From JAUASW01 sp036880965 (GTDB lineage: Bacteria > Pseudomonadota > Gammaproteobacteria > Burkholderiales > Burkholderiaceae_C), in contig NZ_JBAJMV010000002.1 in assembly GCF_036880965.1 (NCBI RefSeq), positions 434,001 to 498,000 of the forward strand: a stretch of 64,000 bases of DNA, written 5' to 3'. Under the pieces are notes generated by a model. The model saw only the letters and a list, made by a program, of their open reading frames with translations. It was not told where the DNA came from and did not search any database. Positions 17,360 through 25,324 of the stretch are shown here, one piece after another; within the stretch, counting starts at the first letter, position 1; each line of letters starts with the position of its first letter. The translations under genes and the position numbers were made by a program.

Positions 17360-17782
17360 TCAGTACAGGCCGAAGAGCTTGGCGCCCAGGGCAGCAGTGA
17401 GCGCCAGGCTCAATGCCAGCGTGACGACGGCCGAGCTGCGGCCGAATTCCTTGGTGACGCTGTGCGTTGCGTCCATGTAGAGATGGCGCACGCCGGCGAT
17501 GAAGTGGTGGAGGTAGCTCCAGATCAGGCCCAGGCAGGTGAGCTTCACGAACCAGGCCGGCACAAAGCCGATGCCAGCCACAAAGGCATTGGTGAAACTC
17601 TCGTAGGAGATCTCGGACGTGAGGCTGGTGTCGAACATCCAGATCACGAAGGGCAGCAGCGCGAACATCACTATGCCGCTGATACGGTGCAGGATGGACA
17701 CGTAGCCTGCGAGCGGCAGACGGTATTGCAAGGCGTCGACGAGACGCATGGTCCCGGGCCTTTGTTTTGGAGTAGCAGCCAT
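17360..17782 (-). CDS. sdhC: succinate dehydrogenase cytochrome b556 subunit
   Basis: 140 residues with three membrane helices. The family signature RPLSPHL-like start is here RLPLAGYVSILHRISGIVM, and the haem-ligand His is in YLHHFIAGVRHLYMD. The ATG at 17782 was chosen because AGAAGG lies 7 bases upstream; the longer in-frame form has no ribosome site. It is the first structural gene of the sdh unit; the gntR gene ends 105 bases upstream on the same strand. Confidence 0.96.
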   Translation of the reverse strand: MAATPKQRPGTMRLVDALQYRLPLAGYVSILHRISGIVMFALLPFVIWMFDTSLTSEISYESFTNAFVAGIGFVPAWFVKLTCLGLIWSYLHHFIAGVRHLYMDATHSVTKEFGRSSAVVTLALSLALTAALGAKLFGLY

Positions 17783-17819
17783 GCTGTTGCCTTCTTTGTA
17801 ATTCGAATGAAACCCAAGG

Positions 17820-17825
17820 ATTTTA
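17820..17825 (-). promoter_or_regulatory. possible -10 box of the sdhCDAB operon
   Basis: The gap between gntR and sdhC is locally AT-rich and reads TAAAAT on the minus strand 38 bases before the sdhC start. A matching -35 box is not clear. It is the best candidate for an sdh promoter independent of gntR. Confidence 0.3.
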
Positions 17826-17887
17826 TTGCAACGCAACAGCGCCCAGACCCGCTTGGCGCGTGTTGCGTACCTGATGAATGCCGAGGG

Positions 17888-18673
17888 TCAATTCAAGTCG
17901 TTGCGATAAAAGTGCGTTGAAGTGTTGTACAAGCCGCGGCGCAGCTCCACGGGCTTGTCGCCATAGGTGAATGAGAGCCTTTCGACGCTCAGCAATGGCG
18001 TGCCGACAGCCACGTGCAGGAGCGCCGCAGACTCCTCATCGGCCGCCACCGCCTTGACCTTCTCCTGGGCACGGATCATGTGCACGCCAAACTCCGTCTC
18101 GAACAATCCATAGAACGGCCCGCGATGCTTGTTCAAGCGCTCGGTGGTCAAGCCCTTGAACAAATCACCAGGGAGCCAGATGTCGTCCAGCACCACCGGC
18201 TTGTCCTTGCCATGCAGCAAACGGCGCACTTCGACCATGGGGTCACCCGCACGCATCTGCAGCTGCTTGGCAATCCAGGCCGGCGCACGCTGGCGCTTGC
18301 AGTCCAGCAACTGGCGCCCCAGCCCCGGTTCCTGACCTTCATCGGGCATCAGGCGCAGGAAGCGGTATTGCTGCTGCTGCTCGGCATGGGTGGCAACAAA
18401 AGTTCCCCGCCCCTGCCGGCGCACGAGCAGATTCTCGGCAGCAAGTTCGTCAATAGCCTTACGCACCGTGCCCTGGCTGACGCCATAGCGCTGGGCCAGT
18501 TCGATCTCGCTCGGTATGCCCTCACCCGCCTTCCACTCACCGCCTTGCAGGCCGGCGATCAGGAGGCTCTTGATCTGGCGATAGAGCGGGCTGAATGAGG
18601 GCCCGGCATCGACCGGGCTCGATGCACTGGCTGGAGCGGATGAGGACAGGGGCTCGCGCGGCATGGCCGGCAT
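17888..18673 (-). CDS. GntR-family regulator (HutC/UTRA type) of the TCA genes
   Basis: About 261 residues: an N-terminal winged helix-turn-helix (LYRQIKSLLIAGL through GIPSEIELAQRYGVSQGTVR and LLVRRQGRGTFVA), then a UTRA ligand-binding domain to the C-terminus (KPVVLDDIWLPGDLFKGL, HFYRNDL). It lies between sdhC and the divergent mdh, so control of both arms of the TCA cluster is the obvious hypothesis. Inverted repeats at 18718-18741 in the shared promoter region are candidate operators. The start is uncertain: ATGs at 18718, 18673 and 18664 are in frame, none with a good ribosome site. 18718 would overlap the candidate operator, so 18673 is preferred. The ligand is unknown. Confidence 0.9.
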   Translation of the reverse strand: MPAMPREPLSSSAPASASSPVDAGPSFSPLYRQIKSLLIAGLQGGEWKAGEGIPSEIELAQRYGVSQGTVRKAIDELAAENLLVRRQGRGTFVATHAEQQQQYRFLRLMPDEGQEPGLGRQLLDCKRQRAPAWIAKQLQMRAGDPMVEVRRLLHGKDKPVVLDDIWLPGDLFKGLTTERLNKHRGPFYGLFETEFGVHMIRAQEKVKAVAADEESAALLHVAVGTPLLSVERLSFTYGDKPVELRRGLYNTSTHFYRNDLN

Positions 18674-18717
18674 TCGAGCAGAAACCCTGAGTCCCGTCCA
18701 CCCTCTGATGCCTGACA

Positions 18718-18741
18718 TCTTCTATAAGACACAAGAGTGTC
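18718..18741. promoter_or_regulatory. inverted repeats between gntR and mdh (candidate GntR operator)
   Basis: Two adjacent inverted repeats: TCTT-CTAT-AAGA (18718-18729) and GACAC-AAGA-GTGTC (18728-18741). They lie in the 259-base region between the divergent gntR and mdh genes, about 190 bases before the mdh ATG. Size and position suit a GntR dimer site, but the regulator assignment is inferred from neighbourhood only. Confidence 0.45.
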
Positions 18742-18932
18742 GGATTTGTGCGATGCAACACGAAGAATCGGTACGCAAGATCGCTTAAACGGCCGTGTCG
18801 ACTACGGGAATGCCCGGACTCTGACCTACACTTTGCGACTGCCCCACCGGCAGCCGGCCGCACAGAACGTTGATGCGCCCTGAGCTCGCCAACCGAACAG
18901 ATTTTCATTTCCAACCTTTCGGAGAGAGTCCC

Positions 18933-19919
18933 ATGAGCAAGAAACCCGTTCGCGTCGCCGTCACCGGCGCTGCCGGCCAGATCGGCTACGCCCTGCTGTT
19001 CCGCATCGCTTCCGGCGAAATGCTGGGCAAGGACCAGCCGGTGATCCTGCAGCTGCTGGAAATTCCCGACGAGAAGGCCCAGAACGCGCTGAAGGGCGTG
19101 ATCATGGAACTGGAAGACTGCGCCTTCCCGCTGCTGGCCGGCATCGAAGCCCACAGCGACCCGATGCAAGCCTTCAAGGACACCGACTACGCCCTGCTGG
19201 TCGGTTCGCGTCCGCGCGGCCCGGGCATGGAGCGCGCTGAACTGCTGGCCATCAACGGCGCCATCTTCACGACGCAGGGCAAGGCGCTGAACGCTGTCGC
19301 TTCGCGCAACGTCAAGGTGCTCGTGGTCGGCAACCCGGCCAACACCAACGCCTACATCGCGATGAAGTCGGCCCCGGACCTGCCGGCCAAGAACTTCACC
19401 GCCATGCTGCGCCTGGACCACAACCGTGCCGCTTCGCAGCTCGCTGCCAAGACCGGCAAGGCCGTGGCCGACATCGAGAAGCTGACCGTCTGGGGCAACC
19501 ACTCGCCCACGATGTATGCCGACTACCGCTTCGCCACCATCGGCGGCGCCTCGGTCAAGGGCATGATCAATGACGAGACCTGGAACCGCGAAACCTTCCT
19601 GCCTACCGTGGGCAAGCGCGGCGCTGCCATCATTGCCGCTCGCGGCCTGAGCTCGGCGGCCTCGGCCGCCAATGCCGCCATCGACCACATGCGCGACTGG
19701 GCCCTGGGCACCAACGGCAAGTGGGTCACGATGGGCATCCCGTCTGACGGCTCCTATGGCATCCCCAAGGAAGTCATGTTCGGCTACCCGGTCACCTGCG
19801 AAGGTGGCGAGTACAAGATCGTCCAGGGCCTGGAAATCGATGCCTTCTCGCAAGAGTGCATCAACAAGACCCTGAAGGAACTGACGGACGAGCAGGACGG
19901 CGTCAAGCACCTGCTGTAA
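18933..19919 (+). CDS. mdh: malate dehydrogenase
   Basis: NAD-dependent oxidation of malate to oxaloacetate, closing the TCA cycle. The 328-residue protein belongs to the cytosolic-type MDH group common in Betaproteobacteria. Visible: the nucleotide-binding loop VAVTGAAGQIGYALLFR at the N-terminus, substrate Args in the mobile loop GSRPRGPGMERAELL, NPANTN, and the catalytic His in VWGNHSPTMY. The ATG at 18933 follows GGAGAGAG closely; upstream in-frame codons are not supported. It is divergent from gntR and sdh and followed by a strong terminator. Confidence 0.98.
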   Translation: MSKKPVRVAVTGAAGQIGYALLFRIASGEMLGKDQPVILQLLEIPDEKAQNALKGVIMELEDCAFPLLAGIEAHSDPMQAFKDTDYALLVGSRPRGPGMERAELLAINGAIFTTQGKALNAVASRNVKVLVVGNPANTNAYIAMKSAPDLPAKNFTAMLRLDHNRAASQLAAKTGKAVADIEKLTVWGNHSPTMYADYRFATIGGASVKGMINDETWNRETFLPTVGKRGAAIIAARGLSSAASAANAAIDHMRDWALGTNGKWVTMGIPSDGSYGIPKEVMFGYPVTCEGGEYKIVQGLEIDAFSQECINKTLKELTDEQDGVKHLL

Positions 19920-19945
19920 TCAGCTCGCGGCGTGAGCGACACTGA

Positions 19946-19974
19946 GGGCCGGCCATGCCGGCCCTTTTTTTTTT
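19946..19974 (+). terminator. intrinsic terminator of mdh
   Basis: Perfect stem GGGCCGGC / GCCGGCCC with loop CAT, followed by ten T (19965-19974). It lies 15 bases before the next gene's ATG, so that gene needs read-through or a promoter inside the hairpin region. Confidence 0.93.
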
Positions 19975-19988
19975 CTGATCCGGATCGA

Positions 19989-20984
19989 ATGAACGCAGCA
20001 CTTCATCCCCGCCAGGCCTTGTTCGACGAAGGCGATGCCGCGACCCTGCTTCCCGTGGTCGACCACTACTGCGGCGTCGAGGCGCGCATGCGCAAGAGCC
20101 TGGAGCTGCAGGCCCAGATGGGCCCGGTGTTCGACATCACGCTGGACTGCGAAGACGGCGCACCCATCGGTGGCGAGGTTGAGCATGCAGCCCTGGTGGC
20201 CGAACTCCTGAACAGCCCGCTGAACAAGCATGGCCGCGTCGGCGCACGCGTTCATCCGCTGGACCACGCCTCGTTCGAGGCCGACGTCGATGCCCTGATC
20301 AGCAAGGCCGGCGCCAAGCTCGCCTACCTGATGGTGCCCAAGCCGCGCAGCGCGAATGAGGTGGCAGATGCCTGCGACTTCATCGATGCCACTTGCGCGC
20401 GGCATGGCGTCAAGCAGCCGCCCGTCCACACGCTGATCGAAACCCATGGCGCCCTGCGCGAGGTGCAGCAGATTGCCGCGCACCCACGCATTGAATCACT
20501 GTCCTTCGGCCTGATGGACTTCGTCTCAGCCCACCGCGGTGCCATTCCACGCAGCGGGCTCACGGTGCAAGGCCAGTTCAACCATCCGCTGGTGGTTCGT
20601 GCCAAGCTTGAGATCGCCGCAGCAGCGCACACCCACGCCAAGACACCATCGCACTGCGTGGTCACCGAGTTCAAGAACGCTGCTGCATTGCAGGAAGCAG
20701 CGACAAGGGCAGCGCGCGAGTTCGGCTACACGCGGATGTGGAGCATCCACCCCAACCAGATCCAGCCCATCATCGATGCCTTCGCGCCCAGCGTGGCCGA
20801 GATTGACGAGGCCGTCGAGATCCTGCAGGCGGCGCAAGCGGCGCACTGGGCGCCGATCCAGCATCGCGACAGCCTGCACGACCGCGCCAGCTATCGCTTC
20901 TTCTGGCATCTGCTGCAGCGCGCGCACGGCACCAGCCAGCCCCTGCCGGTCGAAATCCGGCAAGCCTGGTTCGGGACGGCTTGA
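19989..20984 (+). CDS. HpcH/HpaI aldolase / CitE-like CoA-ester lyase
   Basis: A 331-residue TIM-barrel protein of the citrate lyase beta / malyl-CoA lyase superfamily. Conserved pieces include the metal/substrate region FDITLDCEDGAP (about residues 46-57), GARVHPLDH, TLIETHGAL and LSFGLMDFVSAHRG. Members cleave malyl-, citramalyl- or citryl-CoA-type esters; no citDFG genes are nearby, so a classical citrate lyase complex is unlikely. Its conserved place between mdh and acnB suggests a C4/C5 acid link. The ATG at 19989 is the first after the mdh terminator; a longer in-frame reading begins inside the hairpin. The exact substrate is unknown. Confidence 0.85.
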   Translation: MNAALHPRQALFDEGDAATLLPVVDHYCGVEARMRKSLELQAQMGPVFDITLDCEDGAPIGGEVEHAALVAELLNSPLNKHGRVGARVHPLDHASFEADVDALISKAGAKLAYLMVPKPRSANEVADACDFIDATCARHGVKQPPVHTLIETHGALREVQQIAAHPRIESLSFGLMDFVSAHRGAIPRSGLTVQGQFNHPLVVRAKLEIAAAAHTHAKTPSHCVVTEFKNAAALQEAATRAAREFGYTRMWSIHPNQIQPIIDAFAPSVAEIDEAVEILQAAQAAHWAPIQHRDSLHDRASYRFFWHLLQRAHGTSQPLPVEIRQAWFGTA

Positions 20985-21099
20985 TACATCGCTTACCGGC
21001 TCGCTGATGGCTGGGCAAATCCTTTTCGCTATGCTGGCAAACGCTAGCTCATGCACCACGCTGGCGCGCCGACAATCGCTGCAACTTTCTGCCGTACCT

Positions 21100-21669
21100 A
21101 TGAACATCAAGCTTCGCGCCCTGAGCACCCTCTCCCTCGGCCTGCTGGCCTGCTTCGGTCTGGTGAGCGCGGCAAGCGCCGCAGCCGCCGTTGAGAAAGC
21201 CAAGCCGGTCAATCGTCTGGTTGCCAAGGCCAAGCCGCAAACGGCGGTAGCGCCGCTGCCGCCGGACGAGCCCATGGTGCTCAGCGAAGAGCAGATGGCT
21301 GTGGCGCCACGCGTTCATCATGGCGATGTGCCCTGCGAGTTCAACCAGAAGGTCAGCATCACGCCCCACCCGGACCAGCCCGGCCGCTTCCATCTGCGCT
21401 TCGGCAAGATGGTCTACATCATGGCGCCCGAGCCCACCACTACCGGCGCCGTGCGCCTGGAAGACAAGAAGGCCGGCGTGGTCTGGCTGCAGATTCCGAC
21501 CAAGTCCATGCTGATGAACAGCAAGATCGGCCAGCGCATGGTGGACGCCTGTGTCCATCCGGCGCAAGTGGCTCAAACAGCCGTGCCGGCCGCTGCAGAC
21601 TCCGGCATCGGCATCACGCCGGGCACCAGCATCGCCCCTGCTGCACAGGCCACCGCCGCCAACCGCTGA
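21100..21669 (+). CDS. small exported protein of unknown function
   Basis: 189 residues. A signal peptide (NIKLRALSTLSLGLLACFGL, cleavage near SAASA) is followed by an Ala/Pro/Lys-rich linker and a compact domain around residues 75-160 with HHGDVPCEFNQKVSITPHP, RFHLRFGKMVYIMAP and LEDKKAGVVWLQIPTKSML, ending in an Ala-rich tail. Two Cys residues remain in the mature part (PCEFN and VDACVH), possibly a disulfide. The pattern looks like a conserved periplasmic protein; I do not recognise a named family or function. It lies between the CitE-like gene and a toxin-antitoxin pair, and has its own terminator. Confidence 0.8.
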   Translation: MNIKLRALSTLSLGLLACFGLVSAASAAAAVEKAKPVNRLVAKAKPQTAVAPLPPDEPMVLSEEQMAVAPRVHHGDVPCEFNQKVSITPHPDQPGRFHLRFGKMVYIMAPEPTTTGAVRLEDKKAGVVWLQIPTKSMLMNSKIGQRMVDACVHPAQVAQTAVPAAADSGIGITPGTSIAPAAQATAANR

Positions 21670-21692
21670 ACAAGCCGCGGCAGTGTGCAAGA

Positions 21693-21717
21693 AGGAGGCC
21701 CGCGGGTCTCCTTTTTT
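21693..21717 (+). terminator. intrinsic terminator after the small exported protein gene
   Basis: Stem AGGAGGCC / GGTCTCCT (one G-T pair) with a short CGCG loop, followed by six T. It separates the exported protein gene from the toxin-antitoxin module. Confidence 0.75.
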
Positions 21718-21746
21718 GTTGCCCGAAGCTCGCGTGGGGACTTGAA

Positions 21747-21781
21747 GTATGTAGAATTCATGCATACTTTCATCGTCATAC
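21747..21781. promoter_or_regulatory. GTATG/CATAC repeats upstream of the antitoxin gene
   Basis: GTATG (21747-21751) faces CATAC (21763-21767) around a central GAATTC, and a further CATAC is at 21777-21781, 16 bases before the antitoxin ATG. AbrB/MazE-like antitoxins usually bind such palindromes in their own promoter, so this is the likely autoregulatory site. It is locally AT-rich against the background. Confidence 0.5.
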
Positions 21782-21796
21782 TCGACGGAGCCCCTC

Positions 21797-22054
21797 ATGG
21801 AAGCCACAGTTGCCGAACGCGGCCAGATCACCTTGCCCAAGGCAGTGCGTGATGCGCTGGGCCTGACCAAGGGCACGACGCTGACGGTGGAGCTGGACGG
21901 CGGCCGTATCATCTTGCGCAAGGATGTCGGCGACGCCCTCTCCCGCATGCGCGGCCGTATCAAGCTGCCCGCCGGCACCACCTCGGACGATGTGATGCGC
22001 GAGCTGCGGGGCCGAGCGCCCGGCGACCCTTATCCGCCACCCGACGAAGCATGA
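21797..22054 (+). CDS. AbrB/MazE-fold antitoxin
   Basis: 85 residues. The N-terminal swapped-hairpin AbrB domain is clear (ATVAERGQITLPKAVRDALG, then TLTVELDGGRIILRKD). The C-terminal 35 residues are charged and probably flexible, suited to wrapping the toxin. It lies 16 bases before a PIN-domain gene, the standard antitoxin-toxin order. The pair probably represses its own promoter through the repeats at 21747-21781. Such modules spread by transfer; this one is wedged into the conserved mdh-acnB neighbourhood. Confidence 0.92.
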   Translation: MEATVAERGQITLPKAVRDALGLTKGTTLTVELDGGRIILRKDVGDALSRMRGRIKLPAGTTSDDVMRELRGRAPGDPYPPPDEA

Positions 22055-22070
22055 GCCCGACCCTGCTGCC

Positions 22071-22490
22071 ATGATTGCCGTCGATACCTCCATCCTGGTC
22101 GACTACATCGGCGACGGCCCATCTGCGGACGAGGCCGAGACCTTGCTGCGCAATGCCTTGTCGCTCGGCCCCGTGGTGGCCTGCGAGGTGGTGGTCAGCG
22201 AAGTCGTGGCGGGCCTCGGCCACAGCGACATCGTCATGGAGACGCTGGAGGCCATTGGCATCGCCTATTCGCCGCTGGAGTTGCGCTCAGCCCTGCGGGC
22301 TGGAGAAATGCAGCGTCGCTATCGCTCCCGCCTGGCCGGCAGCACCGAGCCCCGCGAAGGTCGGCGTACCGTCCCTGATTTCCTGATCGGCGCGCACGCC
22401 CTGCTGCAATGCCAGGGCCTGATCACCCGCGACGCCGGCTTCTTCCGCGACTACTTCAAGGGCCTGCGCGTCATCGCGCCCAAACCCTGA
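22071..22490 (+). CDS. vapC: PIN-domain ribonuclease toxin (VapC family)
   Basis: 139 residues. VapC toxins are Mg2+-dependent endoribonucleases acting on tRNA or rRNA. The acidic active-site set is visible: Asp 5 in AVDTSILVDYI, Glu in ACEVVVSEV, Asp in VPDFLIGAHAL and Asp in LITRDAGFF. It follows the antitoxin by 16 bases. There is no recognisable terminator in the 47 bases before acnB, so its transcription may continue into acnB. The RNA target is not predictable. Confidence 0.92.
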   Translation: MIAVDTSILVDYIGDGPSADEAETLLRNALSLGPVVACEVVVSEVVAGLGHSDIVMETLEAIGIAYSPLELRSALRAGEMQRRYRSRLAGSTEPREGRRTVPDFLIGAHALLQCQGLITRDAGFFRDYFKGLRVIAPKP

Positions 22491-22537
22491 CAGTCGATCC
22501 TCTCAACCCAACATCTACCCGCCCTGGAGTCCCTCCC

Positions 22538-25129
22538 ATGCTGCAAGCCTATCGCCAACATGTCACCGAGCGCGCCGCCCTTGGTATCCCGCCGCTGCCC
22601 CTGGACGCCAAGCAGGTCGCCGAGCTGATCGAGCTGATCAAGAATCCGCCCGCCGGTGAAGACGCCTTCCTGCTGGACCTGCTCACGCACCGCGTGCCCC
22701 CGGGCGTGGACGATGCCGCCAAGGTCAAGGCCAGCTTCCTGGCTGCCGTGGCTCACGGCGACATCAAGGTCGGCCTGATCTCCAAGGCCAAGGCCACCGA
22801 GCTGCTGGGCACCATGGTTGGTGGCTACAACGTCAAGCCGCTGATCGACCTGCTGGACGACAGCGAAGTCGCAACGGTCGCGGCCGAAGGCCTGAAGAAG
22901 ACCTTGCTGATGTTCGACTTCTTCCACGACGTGTCGGAGAAGGCCAAGGCCGGCAATGCCAAGGCCCAGGAAGTGATCAAGAGCTGGGCCGATGCCGAAT
23001 GGTTCACCTCGCGCCCTGAAGTCGCCAAGAAGATCACCGTCACCGTGTTCAAGGTGCCTGGCGAAACCAACACGGATGACCTCTCGCCTGCGCCTGACGC
23101 CTGGAGCCGCCCGGACATTCCGCTGCACTACCTGGCCATGCTGAAGAACACCCGCGCGGATGCAGCCTTCAAGCCCGAGGAAGACGGCAAGCGCGGTCCG
23201 ATGCAGTTCATCGAGGACCTGAAGAAGAAGGGCAACCTCGTGGCCTATGTGGGCGACGTGGTCGGCACCGGCTCCTCGCGCAAATCGGCCACCAACAGCG
23301 TGGTCTGGGCCACCGGCGAAGACATTCCCTTCGTGCCCAACAAGCGCTTCGGCGGCATCACGCTGGGCGGCAAGATCGCGCCGATTTTCTTCAACACGCA
23401 GGAAGACTCGGGCTCGCTGCCGATTGAAGTCGACGTCAGCAAGCTGGAAATGGGCGACGTGGTGGACGTGCTGCCCTACGACGGCAAGATCCAGAAGAAC
23501 GGCGAAACCGTTGTCGAGTTCCAGCTCAAGAGCGACGTGCTGTTCGACGAAGTGCGCGCCGGCGGCCGTATCAACCTGATCATCGGCCGCTCGCTGACCG
23601 CCAAGGCGCGCGAATTCCTGGGCCTGCCCGCCTCCACCGCCTTCCGCCTGCCGCAGGCACCCGCAGAGACCAAGGCCGGCTTCACGCTGGCGCAGAAGAT
23701 GGTCGGCCGCGCCGTCGGCTTGGCCGAAGGCCAGGGCGTGCGCCCGGGCACCTACTGCGAACCCAAGATGACCACGGTCGGCTCGCAGGACACCACCGGC
23801 CCGATGACCCGCGACGAGCTGAAGGACCTGGCTTGCCTGGGCTTCTCGGCCGACCTGGTGATGCAATCCTTCTGCCACACGGCCGCCTATCCGAAGCCGG
23901 TCGACGTGAAGATGCACCGCGAGCTGCCCGACTTCATCCGCAACCGCGGCGGCGTTTCGCTGCGCCCGGGTGACGGCGTGATCCACAGCTGGCTGAACCG
24001 CCTCCTGCTGCCCGACACGGTGGGCACCGGCGGCGACTCGCACACGCGCTTCCCGATCGGCATCTCCTTCCCCGCTGGGTCGGGCCTCGTGGCCTTCGGC
24101 GCCGCCACCGGCGTGATGCCGCTGGACATGCCTGAGTCGGTGCTGGTGCGCTTCAAGGGCCAGATGCAGCCTGGTATCACGCTGCGCGACCTGGTGCATG
24201 CCATCCCGCTGTACGCGATCAAGGCCGGCCTGCTGACGGTGGCCAAGGCCGGCAAGAAGAACGTGTTCTCGGGCCGCATCCTCGAGATCGAAGGCCTGCC
24301 GGACCTGAAGGTCGAACAAGCCTTCGAGCTGAGCGACGCTTCGGCCGAGCGCTCGGCCGCCGGTTGCACGGTGCACCTGAACCCGGCACCGATCGCGGAG
24401 TACATGACCTCCAACATCGTGCTGATGAAGAACATGATCGCCGACGGCTACGGCGACGCCCGCACCATCACGCGCCGCATCAAGGCCATGGAAGCCTGGC
24501 TGGCCAACCCGCAGCTCCTGAAGGCCGACGCAGACGCCGAGTACGCAGCCGTCATCGAGATCGACCTGGCCGACATCAAGGAACCCATCCTGTGCTGCCC
24601 GAACGATCCGGACGACGCCAAGTTCCTCTCCGAAGTCGCCGGCACCAAGATCGATGAAGTCTTCATCGGTTCCTGCATGACCAATATCGGCCACTTCCGC
24701 GCAGCTTCCAAGCTGCTGGAAGGCAAGCGCGACATCCCGGTCAAGCTGTGGGTGGCACCGCCGACCAAGATGGATGCTTCCGAGCTGACCAAGGAAGGCC
24801 ACTACGGCACCTTCGGCACGGCCGGCGCGCGCATGGAAATGCCGGGCTGCTCGCTGTGCATGGGCAACCAGGCGCAGGTGAAGGAAGGCGCGACCGTGGT
24901 GTCCACCTCGACCCGCAACTTCCCCAACCGCCTGGGCAAGAACAGCAATGTGTTCCTGGCCTCGGCCGAGCTCTCGGCCATCGCTTCCAAGCTGGGCCGC
25001 ATCCCGACCGTCGAGGAATACCATGCCGACATGGGCGTCATCAACAAGGACGGCGCCAAGGTCTACCGCTACATGAACTTCGACCAGATCGAGGAATACG
25101 CGGACACGGCTCGCGGCGTGAGCGTTTGA
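22538..25129 (+). CDS. acnB: aconitate hydratase B / 2-methylisocitrate dehydratase
   Basis: Isomerises citrate to isocitrate through a [4Fe-4S] cluster; AcnB also handles 2-methylisocitrate and can bind mRNA when the cluster is lost. The 863-residue length and the domain order (N-terminal HEAT-like domain first, swivel domain second) identify the B type. Cluster cysteines are seen in GSCMTNIGHFRAASK and in the C-terminal GCSLCMGNQA; FGGITLGGKIAP and the swivel-domain GTGSSRKSATN are also present. The ATG at 22538 follows GGAG at 8 bases; the longer in-frame reading overlaps vapC and is rejected. A strong terminator follows. Confidence 0.98.
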   Translation: MLQAYRQHVTERAALGIPPLPLDAKQVAELIELIKNPPAGEDAFLLDLLTHRVPPGVDDAAKVKASFLAAVAHGDIKVGLISKAKATELLGTMVGGYNVKPLIDLLDDSEVATVAAEGLKKTLLMFDFFHDVSEKAKAGNAKAQEVIKSWADAEWFTSRPEVAKKITVTVFKVPGETNTDDLSPAPDAWSRPDIPLHYLAMLKNTRADAAFKPEEDGKRGPMQFIEDLKKKGNLVAYVGDVVGTGSSRKSATNSVVWATGEDIPFVPNKRFGGITLGGKIAPIFFNTQEDSGSLPIEVDVSKLEMGDVVDVLPYDGKIQKNGETVVEFQLKSDVLFDEVRAGGRINLIIGRSLTAKAREFLGLPASTAFRLPQAPAETKAGFTLAQKMVGRAVGLAEGQGVRPGTYCEPKMTTVGSQDTTGPMTRDELKDLACLGFSADLVMQSFCHTAAYPKPVDVKMHRELPDFIRNRGGVSLRPGDGVIHSWLNRLLLPDTVGTGGDSHTRFPIGISFPAGSGLVAFGAATGVMPLDMPESVLVRFKGQMQPGITLRDLVHAIPLYAIKAGLLTVAKAGKKNVFSGRILEIEGLPDLKVEQAFELSDASAERSAAGCTVHLNPAPIAEYMTSNIVLMKNMIADGYGDARTITRRIKAMEAWLANPQLLKADADAEYAAVIEIDLADIKEPILCCPNDPDDAKFLSEVAGTKIDEVFIGSCMTNIGHFRAASKLLEGKRDIPVKLWVAPPTKMDASELTKEGHYGTFGTAGARMEMPGCSLCMGNQAQVKEGATVVSTSTRNFPNRLGKNSNVFLASAELSAIASKLGRIPTVEEYHADMGVINKDGAKVYRYMNFDQIEEYADTARGVSV

Positions 25130-25154
25130 GCGGGCGACCAGCCGTTCGTCATGC

Positions 25155-25183
25155 AAGGCCCGCAGTGATGCGGGCCTTTTTTT
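25155..25183 (+). terminator. intrinsic terminator of acnB
   Basis: Perfect 10-bp stem AAGGCCCGCA / TGCGGGCCTT with loop GTGA, followed by T's (25177-25183). Confidence 0.93.
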
Positions 25184-25222
25184 GACTCGGTCGACGCTCC
25201 CCGCGCATCGGGGACGGACAGG

Positions 25223-25258
25223 AGCGGGTCGGCGCGTGCATACTTCACCCGACCCGCT
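25223..25258. promoter_or_regulatory. 10-bp inverted repeat upstream of the TPR kinase gene
   Basis: Perfect arms AGCGGGTCGG (25223-25232) and CCGACCCGCT (25249-25258) enclose 16 bases. It ends 66 bases before the kinase ATG and has no T-run, so it is either an operator with widely spaced half-sites or a leader hairpin. A smaller CCCCG/CGGGG hairpin lies just before it. Confidence 0.4.
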
Positions 25259-25324
25259 TCGGATTTCTATTCCCCAGCAAGCTCGGCACGGGTCGACCGG
25301 TGCTTGCAGAAGTGGCAGGCAGTC

